Below, piece by piece: positions 11,360 to 22,674 of a DNA stretch of 64,000 nucleotides. The notes under the pieces are model-generated. The model was not told the origin of the DNA and did not search any database. It saw nothing but the letters and a program-made list of their open reading frames with translations. The stretch lies in NCBI RefSeq assembly GCF_010183535.1, contig NC_071333.1, positions 20,458,587 to 20,522,586 of the forward strand, written 5' to 3'. Every line of letters starts with the position of its first letter. Within the stretch, counting starts at the first letter, position 1. A program made the translations under genes and the position numbers. The DNA comes from Caenorhabditis remanei. Taxonomy: Eukaryota > Nematoda > Chromadorea > Rhabditida > Rhabditidae.

Positions 11360-11565
11360 AAACCTCTAATAGAGGTGCCCCGGTAGCGAAAGTTTGAAAC
11401 ACAATATCTGAACTGCCTTGAGAGCTATCAAAATATTTTTAACTGAAGAATTATTTTATTAATATTCAGCTATAGTTTGTCTGTTGGCAACTTTTTGATA
11501 TCTCTTTCGAAAAAAAGATATGTGTGTTGAATAAACTTTGCTGGAGGCACCTCTATTAGAGGTTT
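11360..11565. repeat. Short inverted-repeat element
   Basis: AAACCTCTAATAGAGGTGCC at 11360 is matched in inverted orientation by GGCACCTCTATTAGAGGTTT at 11546 (one mismatch). Each end also contains the self-complementary core CCTCTAATAGAGG. Length is about 206 bp; it is probably a small non-autonomous transposon. Confidence 0.6.
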
Positions 11566-11863
11566 CACGGAAGACTCCGATTCGATCGAGAATTAAAAAT
11601 AGTCGCTAATTTTCCAAATTCAAAAAGTTGCAGATCCAGGACCCCCATCCAAAACAAATCAGTGGAGGCATTTGGACTGTTGGTAATGTTAGGATGGTAA
11701 CTGCAGCGGATTTGGATTATCTTAAAGTGTCAGTCACTGTCAAGGTCTGCTGTCAAACAAGATTGTCAGGGTCCAGAGGTGAGTGTCCGCACGCTTTACG
11801 CTTTTTTTTAATTTTTCACCATTCTTTTTTGTACTTTTATTGAAACTAATTAGAAACGTTCAG

Positions 11864-12613
11864 ATCGAAGTATCATCTTCAAAAATGAACGGATTCAACA
11901 GATTTCTCGGAGCAATGAGCAATGGACAAAACGGACAAAGTAAGTATCATATTTTTAATGTAATTGAAAGTAAAATTGGGAGAAGAAGTTTTTTATTGAT
12001 TTATAAACTTAGAGACCCAAGCTTTGTTCCTAGAAGATCTGTAGAATTTTTGGAAATCTGACATTCTCTTTAAAAAATATTCACAACGAAATTTAGATAG
12101 GATGCTTCAAAGTTTTCCGTTTACAAAATTTAAACTGGGAACGTTGCGGTGACCTCTGAAATTAAAAATACCATCAAAGACAACTATTCAGTTAGAAGAA
12201 AAACAGAAAGAGTAAGACAGGGTGGAATCCAAACTTTAAAAAATTGCAGATCCTGGACATCCTCTCCAACCAAAGCTGATGCACCAAACACGGCTGATGA
12301 TGGCCATCAACAACATCATTCTGGAGGTATGCAAGATTAGTTAAATCATTACAGAATCAAAAACAGTCTTTTTTTTTAATTCAAAAAATTGCAGAACTAG
12401 GAAATCCACCAATGCTAAATGCTGGTGGTTTTCTACCACATTTCCCGCCACACATCCCACAAAATTTGGTTCCATTGTTGATGGCTCTCAACAGAATTCG
12501 TGGTATCAATATATTGAGGCAAAGCCCTGGAGGTATGTTAGAATATTTTGCGTATAAGAATCAAAAACAATCATTTTTCAGCTAGCCCACCAGAGGTTGC
12601 TGCGAGGAATTAA
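11864..12613 (+). CDS. Small spliced Pro/Asn/Leu-rich protein, family unknown
   Basis: Supported exons are 11864-11939 (ATG at 11885; MNGFNRFLGAMSNGQNGQ), 12250-12326, 12395-12532 and 12582-12613 (ASPPEVAARN, stop). The third exon reads LGNPPMLNAGGFLPHFPPHI followed by PQNLVPLLMALNRIRGINIL. The last two exons join in phase 1. The second exon reads either NPGHPLQPKLMHQTRLMMAI or WTSSPTKADAPNTADDGHQQ. The first frame joins correctly to the first exon but not to the third; the second frame does the reverse. A one-base lesion or an unseen exon is therefore likely. A possible earlier exon lies at 11633-11690 (GACCCCCATCCAAAACAAAT), which resembles the second exon. AATAAA follows at 12632. Not recognised. 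Confidence 0.45.
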
Positions 12614-12744
12614 AATAAATTTTTGTTTTCACAATAAACTTTTTATTAAAAAAACCTGTTTGTGTTGTGATATGAGGCAGAATGAGACACATTACTCTTT
12701 TCTCACCACCAAACCATTGTGGTGTAGTTGGGGTCCTTTTACTT

Positions 12745-12890
12745 TCAAAGAAAAAAAAGTATGTGACTCTGGCAGTCGGGACTTCTCTTTTTTAGCCAAT
12801 TTGAAACTGAGGTCGGTTAGCTCCGCCTCCAGTTCGGTGATTTCCAAAGAATGCAATTTGTACTGCAGTTACAGAATTTCAGACACTGGT
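12745..12890 (-). pseudogene. Minus-strand coiled-coil relic
   Basis: Contains the same minus-strand sequence as 15750-15850 (plus-strand text GGTCGGTTAGCTCCGCCTC, CAGTTCGGTGATTT). In that copy it encodes the heptad stretch LKITELEAELTDLKTQ. Only about 100 bp of similarity is seen, so this is a fragment. Confidence 0.45.
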
Positions 12891-12959
12891 TCCTTCATCT
12901 ATCATAAAGAAACTCTCATAAAAAATAACGGTTTGCTTTTTAGGCCGTCACAGAATCTG

Positions 12960-13518
12960 ACGCATTACTCTTTTATTCCCTCTAATGCGATTCATGTTCG
13001 ATGACTCATTCTTCCCAGCACATCATCTCGTTTTTGAGTCCCCAAATTTCAAAACGTTGATCATTCATCGATAAGTTTGTTATTCACGAAGGAGAAAGGT
13101 CATTCTGCCAAATGTGACCGACCGAGCCTCTGTATATAAACAAAAAAACGAAGGTCGATCTGGCGTACACACAGTGACATGAAGTGTTATGAGGCAACAG
13201 TTGGATTGTTAACTTAAATCTGAAGGCTGATGGGCATCTGAAACGTAAACAAAGTGAGAGGCAAGAGGGCGCAGATAGACGAAACAGTAACAGAGTGCAG
13301 GAAATCATAAGAAGGCGGAGCTTGGAAGCAAAAAGGGGCGGATCATAAAAACAGTATAAATATGAATCGACAAAGAGACAACTCATTCGACTCTTAGGTC
13401 TACTCCCGGACATGTGGACCACCCCTATTATCCTCCTGCTTTTCTTTGAAATCTAGATTATTATTTATTTATTGTGTACTTATTCTGAAATTAAGACTTC
13501 TGCCAATGGAGGTTTGAG
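12960..13518 (+). promoter_or_regulatory. Promoter block P4 with leader exon
   Basis: Near-duplicate of P1 over about 550 bp, including GTCGATCTGGCGTACACACAG, GC boxes GAAGGCGGAGCTTGG (13311) and GGGGCGGATC (13334), TATA box GTATAAATA at 13354-13362, and the initiator region GACTCTTAGGTCTACTCCCG. The leader exon probably ends at 13518 (TTTGAG before GTTAGTTCTGG), as in P1. It drives, or once drove, the gene body at 14155. Confidence 0.6.
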
Positions 13519-13794
13519 GTTAGTTCTGGGGATTGGTAAATGTTAAAAATTGAATTGAGCACTGATTTAAACGAGACATTTGTGTTTCTACAATAAGAAC
13601 CTGCTGGCTTCACATGAACTGCAATTTTTGACACAACACTTTTTCTCAGTTTTAGTTATTTTATTTTGGTGAAAACGAGTCACTTTTTGAAAAAATTCAA
13701 ATAAGGGAAATCTAGAAAGGGTTCTTCAAATGTAATTCCGTGTCTTCCCACGATTCTTCTCCCCCTCTCCATTTTCTATTTCGAAACTTTTTGC

Positions 13795-13975
13795 GCTTGT
13801 CGATATCGGCCTTCTGTCTTTGTTGCATGCAATGTCTTCCCCTCTCTCCGCTTGACACATCAAAAACCCCCAAATCACCTCCAAAAAATGCCAACCTCCT
13901 TTTTGAAACCCTTGAGTGACTCACAAGCGATTGTACTTGGCTGTATTTTTCTTTGATGTGCACTATATGAACTTT
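13795..13975. repeat. Second shared upstream block, copy 4
   Basis: Matches 3540-3740: GCGCTTGTCGATATCGG, CTTCCCCTCTCTCCGCTTGAC, CCAACCTCCTTTTTGAAA, GACTCACAA. It is the closest relative of copy 1, as expected if 2670-5400 and 12960-15400 are one segmental duplication. Confidence 0.65.
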
Positions 13976-14154
13976 AATTCAATTAGGGCAATGTCGTTAG
14001 TCACAATGATTATAAAAAGTAGTAGGCGAGTAGGAGAGGGCTGGGAATGAATGGGGTGATTTGAAAACGGCTAGTAGAGTAATTCAAAAAAAAAATTTCG
14101 AAATTGGAAAGGAAGAGAGGATGGGGAACGTAGTAATAGTAATTGTGTTTTCAG

Positions 14155-15364
14155 CAGAGGACCCTCGGCTGGCTCAACTGATGGAAGAAAACAAGAAACT
14201 GAAGAAAGAAAAAGAGGAGAAGGGTGGGTTAGTGATAGATTATAATATTTTCTAAAATTTCATTCGTTTTCAGACAAAAAGCTGAAAAGGCCGAATGAAG
14301 AGAAGAAGCTCCCCGCCCGCGCCGACATACTGGAGAAAAAAATGAAGAAACTGGAGAAAGAAAAAGGAGATCAAGGTGAAGAGTTTTGAAATTTTGAAAA
14401 TATTAATGTGCCGATGTTTTGTTTTCAGACAAGATAATGAAGGAGGTCGACATCAAAAATAAGGAATTGTCAAACTCCGAGATGACCAGAGGTAAGATAA
14501 CTATCACAATGTGGTTCATTGACATTTTATTTCTTTAGCCGTGCAAATGGAGGGAGTAATCAATTGAAACAACAAGCTGAGAGCGGACATTGCTCGACTG
14601 GCCGCTGAAAGCTCTCGTAAAGGTAACATAAAGATTATTTTAAAAAACCAACACTTTTGCTTTCAGATATTGAGATGGTAACGTTGAAAAAGGACATGGA
14701 ATCGAAGTTGGCGGAGAAGGAAGCGGAAAAGTAGAAATTGGAGAACGATTTGAAGGTGGCGATGGAGAAAAAGAAGACGGCTCAGGACGCAGTGAAGGAA
14801 ATGGGAAAAATGGAAAGTGAGTAACTTTGAAATTTTAAGAAAAATTAATTTTTTTCTGAGAGAAAGTGAAAAAAACTTGCTCGACCTAGTGAATGAACTT
14901 AATTAGACTTACTAGCAAATGCCGTGGATTCAGTTTCTCTGGTATTCGAGAAAAACGAGGTGAACTTTTAACACGCTAAAATTAACTTTCAAAATATTCT
15001 TCACGTGCCAGAAAGGTAATAATTTGGCATTTTATCAGAAGTTGACCTCATTTTTCTCGAATACCAGGCCTCGAAGGAAAAAATTGAACTGACTCCATGA
15101 TCTTCCCTAGTTAAAGAACAAGAAATTAGGTATTAACTATTCCAAACAATTTTCAGATCAGGAGATCAAGAAGAAGACCGAAGAAAAGAATGAAATGGAG
15201 GCAAAAATGAAGGAGAAACTGGAGGAGCAAAGTAAGTAATACGCTAATAATGTTAGAAATATCAATAAATCTAATAGATTTACTTTTCAGAAAAGAAAAC
15301 CGAAACGGCCAACCAAAAAAGGAAGGAAGAAAGGAAAAAAAAGAAAACAGCGGAATATGAATAG
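14155..15364 (+). pseudogene. Coiled-coil paralogue of the 4258 gene, two nonsense codons
   Basis: Exons are 14155-14223, 14274-14375, 14429-14491, 14539-14622, 14667-14816, 15157-15231 and 15291-15364. All introns are again phase 1. The first exon (AEDPRLAQLMEENKKLKKEK) differs from its paralogue at 5017 by a few residues, and the second begins DKKLKRPNEEKKLPARADIL. The rest is Lys/Glu-rich coiled coil ending in KTAEYE and a TAG stop. Two in-frame stops interrupt it: TGA at 14565-14567 in the fourth exon and TAG at 14732-14734 in the fifth. Splice sites are all intact, so decay is recent. The N-terminal Pro/Gly-rich exons of the paralogue are absent. A possible ATG at 14061 lies upstream but is not in phase with a splice. 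AATAAA lies near 15418. Confidence 0.7.
14939..15067. repeat. Palindromic insertion inside intron
   Basis: CTGGTATTCGAGAAAAACGA at 14939 and its inverted copy, TCATTTTTCTCGAATACCAG, ending 15067 (one mismatch in the arm). It lies in the only long intron of the surrounding coiled-coil pseudogene (340 bp versus about 50), so it probably accounts for the intron length. Confidence 0.6.
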
Positions 15365-15449
15365 GAAGAAAAGGATTTATATAATTTATGTTCATTTTAT
15401 ATATTTATTTCCAACATAATAAAAAAAGTATTTTTGAAAATATTTGAAA

Positions 15450-15720
15450 AATTTGAATACAGACAGGGTGAGCACACCAAACAGCAGGTGCTGGGAGCTT
15501 GCAATTAAGAGATTTGTTTACGTAACAACATTCTCCGTTCTCCAATTATATATACCCGTGGTGCCGCGAAAGGTTGATTCAAACGTTGCGGTGGTGCGGG
15601 AACACCTGGAAAGGGGACAGGTGTTCCGGCACCAGCATTACCTCGAGAGAGCACTGGAACCCTCAATTAGTCTTGGTATAGGGTGATTATCAACTCGAAT
15701 ACAAGCTAAGAGAAACATGA
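15450..15720. repeat. Duplicated block with internal hairpin
   Basis: Copy of 2061-2380. It contains a strong inverted repeat absent from the other copy: GGTGCGGGAACACCTG at 15591 against CAGGTGTTCCGGCACC ending 15631, with a short loop. The hairpin may be a small insertion or a structured RNA segment; nothing else is recognised. Confidence 0.6.
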
Positions 15721-15744
15721 TCGGGAGACGGAATACTATATTCG

Positions 15745-16475
15745 CAAAAATTAGGGTCCCTTTAATTTTCCAGCCAATTTGGGTTTTGAGATCGGTTAGC
15801 TCCGCCTCTAGTTCGGTGATTTTTAGGCTAGCGTCTTCAAGTTCCTCTTGGTTTCCCAAGCCAACTTGCCTTTGAGTTCTGCTAGCTCCGCGTTCAAATC
15901 GTGATTTTTCAAATTGACCGCTTCAAGCTCTCAGCTGAAATCCTCCACCTCGATTACCCTTTTTTTTCTGTTTCAAACTCTTGGCTCTAAGTTCCGCTAG
16001 CTTCGCCTTCAAATCGTCCATCTGCTCATAAATTTCTTATAGTTTCGTTTTCAGCTCTCTGAGCTCATTTTCTTTTTCCTGATCCATCTCATTCAACTTT
16101 TTGCCCACACTTGGTTTCAGATCCGCCAGCTGGCAGTTGACTAGGATTACTTCCATTTGAGACTTATTCAATTTATCTGTCAATTTTTCGGTTTCCTGCT
16201 CAAGTCTTGAGTTTTTTAAAAGTCAAAAATTATTTTTCTCCATGACTCGCTGAAACTCCGTGGTCAGCACTAGTAGCTCTTTGGCAGCGTCGGAATTTTT
16301 TAGATTTTTTCTACATGGACTTTCAGAATATGCTCAGTGCCATCTAGCTTCGCCTCCTTCTCCTTAAGCCTACCTTTTGAATCCTTAAGCTCCGTCTCCT
16401 TCACTTCCTGGATATTTTTAGTGCCTTCTAGCTCCGCCTCAATTTTTCGGTGTTCCCGATTTCCAGATATTTTGA
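15745..16475 (-). pseudogene. Minus-strand coiled-coil protein relic
   Basis: Reading leftwards from 16475, the minus strand encodes repeated heptads. Examples are VNCQLADLKPSVGKKLNEMD, QEKENELRELKTKL, EQMDDLKAKLAELRAKSLKQ, NHDLNAELAELKGKLAWETK and LKITELEAELTDLKTQIGW. A TAA interrupts it near 16037 and a TGA near 15930, and the frame must shift near 15850. The density of Leu/Glu/Lys and the absence of introns across about 700 bp suggest one large exon of a former coiled-coil gene. It may be related to the neighbours, but the orientation is opposite. Confidence 0.6.
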
Positions 16476-16741
16476 GTCATTTTTTGTTGAGAAAATGCAT
16501 TTTTTTTGATTTTTTCCACTTTTCGTTTAATTTACTTTCGAAATTCATTATTTTAGAATGTTTTTATGAAAAGAAAACATAGATTTTGAATAACTTTTTG
16601 TTGAAAAAATGCATTTTTCGCAATTTTTGCCACTGTTTGACAATTTTTTTTTTTTAATTCATAATTTGTTCTTCTTTTTGAGCCGAAATTTGTGCTTTTT
16701 TCTGTCGAAAAATGCGATTTTTAAACATAAATTTTGTAGGG

Positions 16742-16876
16742 TACTGTGAATCGAGTGAACACCCTCATTTTTGTAGTTGACCACTTTTTTTGTGTTTGCT
16801 GTCTCATTCAGTGGGGACCGTCCATACTAAAAAGTGGTCAACTACAAAAATGAAGATCTAGATCCGATCCACAGTA
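16742..16876. mobile_element. Palindromic MITE (TACTGTG termini)
   Basis: The left arm TACTGTGAATCGAGTG...TTTGTAGTTGACCACTTTTT is mirrored by AAAAAGTGGTCAACTACAAA...GATCCACAGTA. A TA dinucleotide lies at the ends, as in Tc1/mariner target sites. Its GTAGTTGA.CACTTT core is related to motifs in the elements at 22093 and 26497. Confidence 0.65.
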
Positions 16877-16879
16877 TAT

Positions 16880-18680
16880 TGGCGTATTGGGACAGTCAGA
16901 TCAGCAAATTTGGGTCTAAAACTTCTGAGAATTGTTGAAATCTTAGTAAGAGAAAGATTTTAAAAAAATTTCGAAGAGTTGCCGAAAATCTGAAAGTGAC
17001 AAAAAGTACAGTAACTGTGCCAGTTTTTTGATAATTCCAGAAACCTTTATACATTCTAATTCAGCTCAGAGAGAGCTTTCAGAAAAATACCAACAACTAG
17101 GTTTGAAGCGATTTGGGTCTCAACACGATTTACAGAGGGTACTGTAGTTTTGGTGGGATCCAAATTCTTTCGAACCTAGGCGTGTGGGTACTTTTCTGAA
17201 TGCTCTTGACGCGCTGAATCTGAATATCACGTTTTCCACTCCAAAATATGTCTAGTCTTGGATTTGTAACTCCTGCAAAATCTGAATCTCCCAATTCTTC
17301 TTTTTCACCCCAGACTCTTCCTATCATCTTTTTCATTTCATCGAACGGATATAGAAAGAGAGCGAGTGAGAGAGACGCAGACGACGAGATGAAGGGCGCA
17401 AAGTGAAAGGACGACGCGCTCACCCCTATACCCCGATGTTCCCTCTTCTTTGTACACAAATGAGAAAGTAGGGAGAAGAGGCGCAGACAACTAGAAAGCT
17501 ACGAGATTCTACGGGAAAAGACATCGAGAGGAATCAACAACACCACGTGTCTCCACCGAGAGAGAAAGAGAGTGTCCGTCAGAAGAGGGGGGGCGGCTGG
17601 CTGTCATATGGGGGAAGTCATATTCAAATTATCTGGTTGTAAGCTTAGACACCGGTGCTCTATCCCCCCTCCCTTTTTCTTTTGCTTCTCCACCTTGGAG
17701 ACGTCCTGGAGAAGAGCAGGGCCGGCCACTGGCATATCGATTTGGTGTTTCCTCTCTTTGACCATTTGCTTTCTCTAATTTGTGGTCTATTGACTTCGAT
17801 TTCTGACTAATTTCCAACCGATTCGACCCATTTCCTTCAATTTACTATTTTTTTCTCTGCTGAGGCATTTTTGGGTTTAATTCAACCCGATTTTCGTATA
17901 CTTTCTGGAAATGATTAAACTTTTTCCATTAGTTTTTGCCGATTTTCATTAATGTTTTCATGGAAAAATCGATAAAACTATTCAAAATTCCATACTTCTC
18001 GTTATTTTTCTTTGTTTTTCCCGTTCGAAATAGAGGAAATTAAGAGAAGTGTACAATGAGCTAAAAAAAACAGAGAATATTCGAAAATTAGACAAACATC
18101 AGTCGAAAATTGAGCCGAAATTGGGATATCTCATAAAAATACATTTTAAACAGTTTTTTCGGTCGTTTTTCATATATTTCCAATCTGTGTTTTTCCAAAT
18201 TTAGTCTATTCTCTGTCCGGCCCAGTTTCTCCCAAATTACGCTTAATTTTCAATAATTTTTTGGCTCAAAAACACCAAAAAATCAAGAACTTCAGCTAGG
18301 AGTTGGTCAGAAAGTTGCACAAATTGAGAACAAATTCATTTTTTCAACCAAAAATTACTCGAATTCTCGGTTTTCTCTCCAAAAGTTAGTCAAAAATCAT
18401 AAATTTCTGCTGAAAAATAAACGAAACTTTTTTTCGCACAGCCATAAATTCATTTTCAGTGGACCACCATCCCTCCGTCTGTGTGTCTGTGTGTCCACTG
18501 TCTTTTTTTCGTCTATACACTCAACTCATTAGAATCCATGCCTATTGTCAGCTATATCTGTCTGTAGCTAATTCTCCGATATTTTTTTTGCATTTTTAGC
18601 CTATTTTCATAAGATTTCCTTTTTTTCTCTCATTTTCGCTTACCAATCATGATTTTTTAGAACTTCTGTGGCCCTCTGTT
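16880..18680 (+). promoter_or_regulatory. Upstream region of the 18687 gene
   Basis: No gene is seen. At 17340-17600 a purine-rich stretch (AAAGAGAGCGAGTGAGAGAG, GACGCAGACGACGAG, AGGCGCAGACAACTAG, GAGAGAAAGAGAGTG) resembles the GAGA/CGCAGA-type motifs common near nematode transcription starts. Related GGCGCAGATAG motifs precede the P promoter blocks. The remaining sequence is AT-rich, with a short GT-rich run at 18477-18500. Confidence 0.4.
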
Positions 18681-18686
18681 CACAAG

Positions 18687-21377
18687 ATGTTTAACGGCGT
18701 GTTCTCAGATTCAGCTGAGTATATCCCCAAACAATCTGAGAATGTTCCAGGGCGTAATAAGCTCAAAAACTATCTTTCACATATCGGAATGTTGTGAGTT
18801 CATTTTTTCAAGAGAAATACCAAACTGACTTATTTCGTGATTTTTAACTGATTTTCCATTTTTAACCATTGAAATAATCCCTGAAGCAGCTTTTTGACAT
18901 CGGGGACTAGTTTTTGGAAATTTTGGATTTCTAGGCCACGTTTTGATAAACTCGGCCATCAACCAAATTGGGTGTTTTCGTTATTTTCAACTGATGTTTC
19001 TTCTTAAACTTTCAAAATAAGCCCATAAAACTTGAAATTGGTCAAAATTGTGTAAAAACTATTTAGTGACTTATCAAAAATGCATTGAAACTAGTTCTTA
19101 GGCAACTTGAGTTTTCAAGGGCACCACAAGCAAATTTTTAAAATTCTAAGCCTCCACATTTTTAGACAACATCAGGTCAACGACCGTCAGGATATGCTTA
19201 TCAAGCGGGACGCCAAAATCCAAGAGTTGGAGACTAAACTGGCGGCAGCTGATCAAAAATTGATCGAGTCCGGAGCGCGGTAAGTTTTTTTTTGGATTTT
19301 AGGCAACCAGTTGTTTGGAGTTCTAGGCCATCTTCCTACATTTTCAGAGAAGCAAAGCTCCAGCAGGAGCTCGCCGAGCGGGACACCAAAATTCAGAAGT
19401 TGGAGACCAAACTGGCGGCTGTGGATCGTACTGACGAGCTGTAAGTGGGTGGAGAACGGAATGGATTATCTTTTTTCCTAGGCGACCGACATTCAGGCAA
19501 TCTAGTCCACTCGATAAGTAGAGTCTAGTGTTTCGGCCGTTCGAGTTCTCTATTTTCTAAGCCACGTGTTGAAAAAATTGGCAATTAACCAAATTGGACT
19601 TTTTTCGCGATTTTCAATTAATTTTTCATTTTAAACCATCAAACTAAGCCCTGAAACAACTTACTTCATTCAGCTCGGGGACTAGTTTTTCCAAAATTTA
19701 GATTTCTAGGCCACGGTCGGAAACCTTGGTCATGAACCAAATTTGACTTTTACAAACCCTAATACGACCTATTTTGCTTTTGGTGACTCAGGCCACCAGT
19801 TTGAAGTTTCTAGGTCATTTTTTTTACGCCACGGACTCTGAGATGTCATAGGCCACAGATTCAGAACATGCCATGTGGCGGTAACCTCGGGAATCAATTG
19901 TTTGGAAATCCTAGGCCACGGGCGCTTTGAAATTCTAGGCCATCGCCTTTTTGGGTTCCTAGATCATCAGATGAAAGCAAATAGTTGTGTTTTCAGGTCA
20001 CACGACTTTTTCAAACAAGACGAAGAGGAAATCATCGCTCTCAACCAACACATCAAGAAAATCAGTGACGAACGGGACAAGTTGTGAGTTTTCCGGGGTT
20101 CCTAGGCCACCAGTTTCTTTAATTCTTGGCCATCTTAGGCTAACGACACTTGAGGTTCTTTGGTTACTCTGCCAAAAACCTCATTCACTCATTTCAATTT
20201 TTCTTTCCTAAATGTCAAAAATTGCTCAAAACAACCGAAAAAGTGCTCAAAAACATCAAAATTTGATTGTGGCCGAGTATTTGCAAAACTTGGATTTCTA
20301 GGCCACGAGGGGGATAACTCGGCTACCGGTGATTTCGAGTGATTTCCGCGGCTTTTGGGCATTTTTGAACGTTTTTTATGCTCGGGGACTAGTTTTTGCA
20401 AAATTTGGATTTCTAGGCCACCAGGTGGAAAACTCGGCCATTAATTTAAGTCGACATTTTTCTTGGTTTTTCATGTTTTTGATGCATTTCTCAACTGAAA
20501 ACCATCAAAACGACCCCGAGGACTAGTTTTTTTCAAAATTTGGATTTCTAGGCCACGAGGCAGAAAACTCGGTCATGAACCAAATCTCACTCTTTCGGTG
20601 ATGTTCTATTTTTTCCTTCTAAAGCTTCAAAATAAGCCCTCAATCATTTAGAGCACTAGGTCTAGTTTTTCATAAATTTGGGATTTTAGACCACGTGTTG
20701 AAAAACTCGGTCACGGACCTCTTTCAGTGGTTTTTTGAAATTCAGGCCATTGTTCATTTATTATTTTCAGAAACAAAAAGTACGCCGATGTTGAAGCGGC
20801 CAATGAAAATCTCCTGGACACGATTCGCACCCAGGAATCGAGAATCGCCAGATTCCAGGCAGCGTTGAGGGAATCGGTTAATGAGAGCGAGGAGATGACG
20901 AAGCAAATAGCAGAGGTCCAGCTGAACTGTGAGAAGCAGATGGAACAGATCCAGAAGTTGGAGAGCACACTGAAGTTGAGTGACAGGAATCACAAGGAGA
21001 GAGTGAAAGATCTTAAGAAGATCGCAGAGCCAACCCATATCTATATAGAGCTAGGGAAGCTTTACGTGGAGCTCCAGGAGGCGAAGAAGCCACAGGAGGC
21101 GGTCGGGGCTCAGTTGGCTGCTAAGGAAAAGGAAATCGAGTATCTCACGAAGCAACATGAGGCGAAGCTGGCTGCTAAGGATTCAGAAATCCAAAATCTG
21201 AAGGAGACTGTTAAAGAGGAAGAGGAGAAGAAGAAGCGTCTGATGGTGACAATTACCAACCTTCAGATGAAAATTAAGGTTTATGATTCTGAAGAGGCGG
21301 AGAAAAATGCGGCGGCGGCGTTTTCGATTCGACCGGGAATGAACTTTGGGTATGGAGATCCTGATGAGGAGTGGTAA
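18687..21377 (+). CDS. Five-exon coiled-coil protein, about 335 aa
   Basis: Exons are 18687-18793, 19166-19279, 19348-19440, 19997-20083 and 20771-21377. All four introns are phase 2, and the joined frame is open from ATG to TAA. The N-terminus (MFNGVFSDSAEYIPKQSENV) is short. Exons 2 and 3 are internal duplicates (IQELETKLAAADQKL versus IQKLETKLAAVD, both preceded by a ...RDAKI or ERDTKI segment). Exon 4 is acidic (FKQDEEEIIALNQHIKKISD). The long last exon is continuous coiled coil (LQEAKKPQEAV, LAAKEKEIEYLTKQHEAKLA, KDSEIQNLKETVKEEEEKKK). It ends in a distinct tail, RPGMNFGYGDPDEEW. It is probably a structural or scaffold protein; no family is recognised. This is the cleanest endogenous gene in the window. 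Its large introns are filled with the TTTCTAGGCCA repeat. Confidence 0.8.
18895..20715 (+). repeat. Intronic TTTCTAGGCCA repeat family
   Basis: About ten degenerate copies lie in the introns of the 18687 gene, near 18904, 19319, 19550, 19677, 19803, 19910, 20096, 20282, 20388, 20517 and 20661. Typical form: GGGGACTAGTTTTTGCAAAA, then TTTGGATTTCTAGGCCACG, then about 5 bases, then AAAACTCGGCCATGAACC. None falls within an exon. Weaker copies (GACTAGTTTTCC, GGAAAACTCGT) appear in a cadherin-pseudogene intron at 61540-61830. This looks like a nematode intronic repeat with fixed orientation relative to transcription. Confidence 0.7.
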
Positions 21378-21379
21378 AT

Positions 21380-22090
21380 GGCTTTTCCGGCAGAGCGCAT
21401 TTGCATAACTTAGTTTCGAAACTTCTAACCCATTTTCATTATCATTAATTATTATCTTTTGACATACTTTTATGGCTTTTTCGAAATTTTATGGCTTTTT
21501 CGAATTTTCGAGGCCCGGCTTCAAAAAACGTATCTTTTTTTACCAATTTTTGTGAAATTTTACGTTAAAAAATTTAATTCTTTGAAGCATAACCAGCTTT
21601 TGATTGAATTCTGAAGTATAGTCAAAATTTCGACGTTTTGGGAAAATTAAAAAAAAAAAACCAAAATTTCGTTCAGAATTTTAGTTCAAATTTTTTCACC
21701 CGGCCCATTGCAAGTATGATTTTTTCATTTTCCCAATTCCGAAAATTCCCCCAACTTTCCAGATCTTTTCTCAGATTTGTATATTTCAAACCATTCATTC
21801 CCCGCTCCCATTTATATTAATTTGCCGTGAGATTGTATCCTATTTCTGATTTATATTTTTTTGTGTGTGTGTCGTCTGAATAAAAAATAGCAATTAAAAC
21901 CTAGAAAAAGTAGGAGATAGAGGTTGTGTTGAATTGTGAAAAGATTAGTCCTCCGGGTCGTTTTAATAGTTTTCAGCTGAAAAATGCATTAAAACATGAA
22001 AAACAAATAAAAAAGTCAATTTCAATTAATAACCGTTTTTCACCGTTAAAATGCTTGACCATAAGAAAAGTTTGATGGCTCATAACTCTG
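21380..22090. other. 3' flank of the 18687 gene
   Basis: Contains AATAAA near 21880 (TGAATAAAAAATAG), a plausible polyadenylation signal about 500 bp after the stop. Nothing else is recognised. Confidence 0.45.
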
Positions 22091-22092
22091 TC

Positions 22093-22243
22093 AACAATTG
22101 CGGGAAAATTCTTTGACGATTGATAACTTCTTAGGATGTGCCCGTAGAAAAAAGTCGTCAACTACAAAAATGAAGCTCTACCTGTGATCTGTTTATTCCA
22201 TAAACAATCAATATTGCGAGACTATCAGGACGTCGTGTCACAG
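22093..22243. mobile_element. Fragment of the 26497 MITE family
   Basis: The stretch AAAATTCTTTGACGATTGAT...AGGATGTGCCCGTAGAAAAA...CTACAAAAATGAAGCTCTAC...CAATCAATATTG closely matches 26731-26884. The TIRs are not recognisable here, so this is a truncated copy. Confidence 0.65.
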
Positions 22244-22674
22244 ACCTCCCTGAAAGGTTACTAATCAGAATATGTAACTTTTTGAATTGTCATTTTGATA
22301 GCACACCAGTGAGATTTCGGAAGTATATTATTGTAAATGTGTAAGTTTTTAAGAATGTCTCACACAAAACAGTCGTCTACTACAACTCTGCTGTTCTGAG
22401 GTTTATCTACACTCCCTACAAATATAGACATTACACCAATGAGTAACACGAAGAACCGCGCTAGATTTCCATTATAAAATGTAACTACAATAGCAATGTT
22501 TCGGAATCCCTTTTCATCTTGTAGCTGTCTAGATTCCATTCGATTTCATCTCAAATCACATCATAAAATTGGTGATTGTGATTCATCATTTGCTTCCAAA
22601 CCTGCTACATTCAACCTCGATCATTATGCAAAATTGAGGGGTTCTATTTTCTTGTTAACACCTGCACTAGTCGT

